DNA of 15,564 nucleotides from an uncultured Oscillibacter sp. Lineage in GTDB: Bacteria > Bacillota > Clostridia > Oscillospirales > Oscillospiraceae. Under the pieces are notes generated by a model. It did no database searches. It was not told the DNA's origin and saw nothing but the letters and a program-made list of their open reading frames with translations. The DNA lies in assembly GCA_910584075.1 (NCBI GenBank), contig CAJTZI010000051.1:1-15564 (forward strand), in the 5' to 3' direction. Shown piece after piece: positions 15,004 to 15,564 of this stretch. Both the position numbers and the translations under genes were made by a program. Each line of letters begins with the position of its first letter. Position 1 is the stretch's first letter.

Positions 15004-15012
15004 GCATGTCAA
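14984..15012 (-). promoter_or_regulatory. Perfect-consensus sigma-A promoter of the DUF6809-like gene
   Basis: Read on the minus strand, TTGACA (15012-15007), exactly 17 nt and TATAAT (14989-14984). Transcription would start near 14977, about 28 nt before the ATG. The operator dyad straddles the -10 and the spacer, so this strong promoter is expected to be repressed. No equally clear promoter is visible for the plus-strand XRE gene. Confidence 0.92.
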
Positions 15013-15022
15013 GAGGTGCCGC

Positions 15023-15235
15023 ATGGAAATTTTTGCACAGCGTTTAAAAGGGTTGCGGAAAGAACGCAAAAAGACACAAACAGAGATGGCACAATATTTG
15101 GAGATTGGATTGAGGGCATACCAATATTACGAGTCTGCAACGAATTATCCTAATATTCCAAGCCTGATAAAGCTGGCGGATTACTTTGAAGTCACAACTG
15201 ACTATCTGCTGGGCCGCTCCCAGGAGCGGGAGTGA
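15023..15235 (+). CDS. XRE (Cro/CI)-family helix-turn-helix repressor
   Basis: This 70-aa protein is essentially one HTH_3 domain: FAQRLKGLRKERKKTQTEMAQYL, then the recognition region GLRAYQYYESATNYP, and a last helix pair IPSLIKLADYFEVTTDYLLGRS, which is the standard ending of this family. There is no additional sensor or dimerisation domain, so control by ligand or peptidase is not evident. I chose ATG 15023, with GAGGTG four bases upstream. An upstream in-frame ATG at 14939 would place translation across the operator and is unlikely. It is divergent from the DUF6809-like gene and probably represses it, and perhaps itself, through the operator between them. The pair has lower GC than the housekeeping genes, which suggests acquisition. 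Confidence 0.93.
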   Translation: MEIFAQRLKGLRKERKKTQTEMAQYLEIGLRAYQYYESATNYPNIPSLIKLADYFEVTTDYLLGRSQERE

Positions 15236-15564
15236 TGCTCGCCCTAACGGGCGGGGAGGATTTCAGCCATGATGATGGCTGGTGCAATGTACCCCCCATT
15301 TTCTTTTTTCTCCGCTTGTGGAGAAAAAAGAAAACGGGCCGTGCACGGTCCAAAAGAAAAAAGAGACGCTGGGGCGAGAATTTGCCCATGCGGGCAAATT
15401 TCGCCCAAAGTACGGGGGCTGGCCTGAACCGGTGCCAATGTGAATTGCCAGCCCTCTACCGGCTGCGTCTGACCCCGTTCCGCCCAGAACCGCTCTGCCG
15501 CAGCTGTAACTGCCCGCGAGGCTGTTTTGCATCTTTGACGCAAGGCCCCCAGCGTCTCTTCCCG
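15236..15564. repeat. Noncoding region packed with inverted repeats (structured or repeat element, truncated by window end)
   Basis: I see no gene here. Stems in order: 15238-15255 (CGCCC/GGGCG core), 15264-15281 (CAGCCAT/ATGGCTG), 15295-15338 (15 perfect pairs 15299-15313/15320-15334, then an A/C opposition and three C-G pairs), 15336-15351 (GGGCCG/CGGTCC with one G-U), 15372-15406 (15 pairs with one bulged G), 15414-15456 (GGGGGCTGGC/GCCAGCCCTC with one G-U), and an outer 14-bp perfect repeat 15361-15374 with 15547-15560 that encloses the last two. None is followed by a U-tract. The density is far above what the intergenic regions elsewhere in the window show. It may be a palindromic mobile repeat or the edge of a large structured RNA. 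The minus-strand frame over it starts with TTG and has no ribosome site. Confidence 0.7.
15295..15338. repeat. Long polypyrimidine/polypurine hairpin
   Basis: The 15-nt arms 15299-15313 (all C/T) and 15320-15334 (all G/A) are perfectly complementary around GCTTGT. Past one A/C mismatch, CCC (15295-15297) pairs with GGG (15336-15338). The right arm is also half of a mirror repeat with 15352-15365. Confidence 0.88.

Noticed and set aside
15238..15255. CCCTAAC motif suggestive of an integron attC site
   Set aside because: No matching GTTAGGG partner at a suitable distance and no integrase; the sequence is a simple 5-7 bp hairpin.
15244..15543. 99-codon minus-strand frame over the 3' repeat region
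   Set aside because: It begins with TTG, has no ribosome site, and runs through every inverted repeat, so the frame is a by-product of the sequence symmetry.

Overview
The window looks like a chromosomal segment of a GC-rich, low-genome-size-class Bacillota of class Clostridia, most likely order Oscillospirales (Flavonifractor/Lawsonibacter/Oscillibacter-like). This rests on strong GGAGG-type ribosome sites, several near-consensus sigma-A promoters, GC-rich core genes, and family membership (DUF4830, a CdaR/PucR regulator beside ftsEX, greA-lysS, dprA-topA). The taxonomic call is inference; no rRNA gene is present.

Layout: the 3' two-fifths or so of tuf (EF-Tu) ends at a bidirectional terminator, facing a convergent membrane-anchored DUF4830 protein. 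A divergent gap carrying a 144-nt structured element leads into an RsuA-type pseudouridine synthase, then a CdaR-family regulator with its own consensus promoter. A gap with a strong terminator and two promoters precedes an overlapping ftsE-ftsX-M23 peptidase operon (cell-wall hydrolysis control). An unrecognised 259-aa protein follows, with its ribosome site buried in a perfect 16-bp hairpin. A perfect consensus promoter, embedded in that gene's stop codon, drives greA-lysS-trmH (transcript cleavage factor, lysyl-tRNA synthetase, SPOUT rRNA methylase).

About 750 bp of lower-GC, apparently decayed sequence separates trmH from dprA. dprA and topA are separated by a short gap mostly occupied by a 27-bp imperfect hairpin. 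After topA the usual trmFO/xerC continuation is not seen. Instead there is a small lower-GC module: a convergent 82-aa DUF6809-like gene, a divergent 70-aa XRE repressor, and between them a perfect-consensus promoter covered by three operator half-sites. The last ~330 bp is noncoding and dense in inverted repeats, including a polypurine mirror repeat and a 200-nt terminal inverted repeat.

Most coding content is ordinary housekeeping. The unexplained signal is in the noncoding parts: the long-stem elements at 1250-1393, 12290-12368 and 15238-15564, the hairpin at 6625-6661, and the operator at 14966-15003. I cannot show that any of these is a new system; each is stated with a test.
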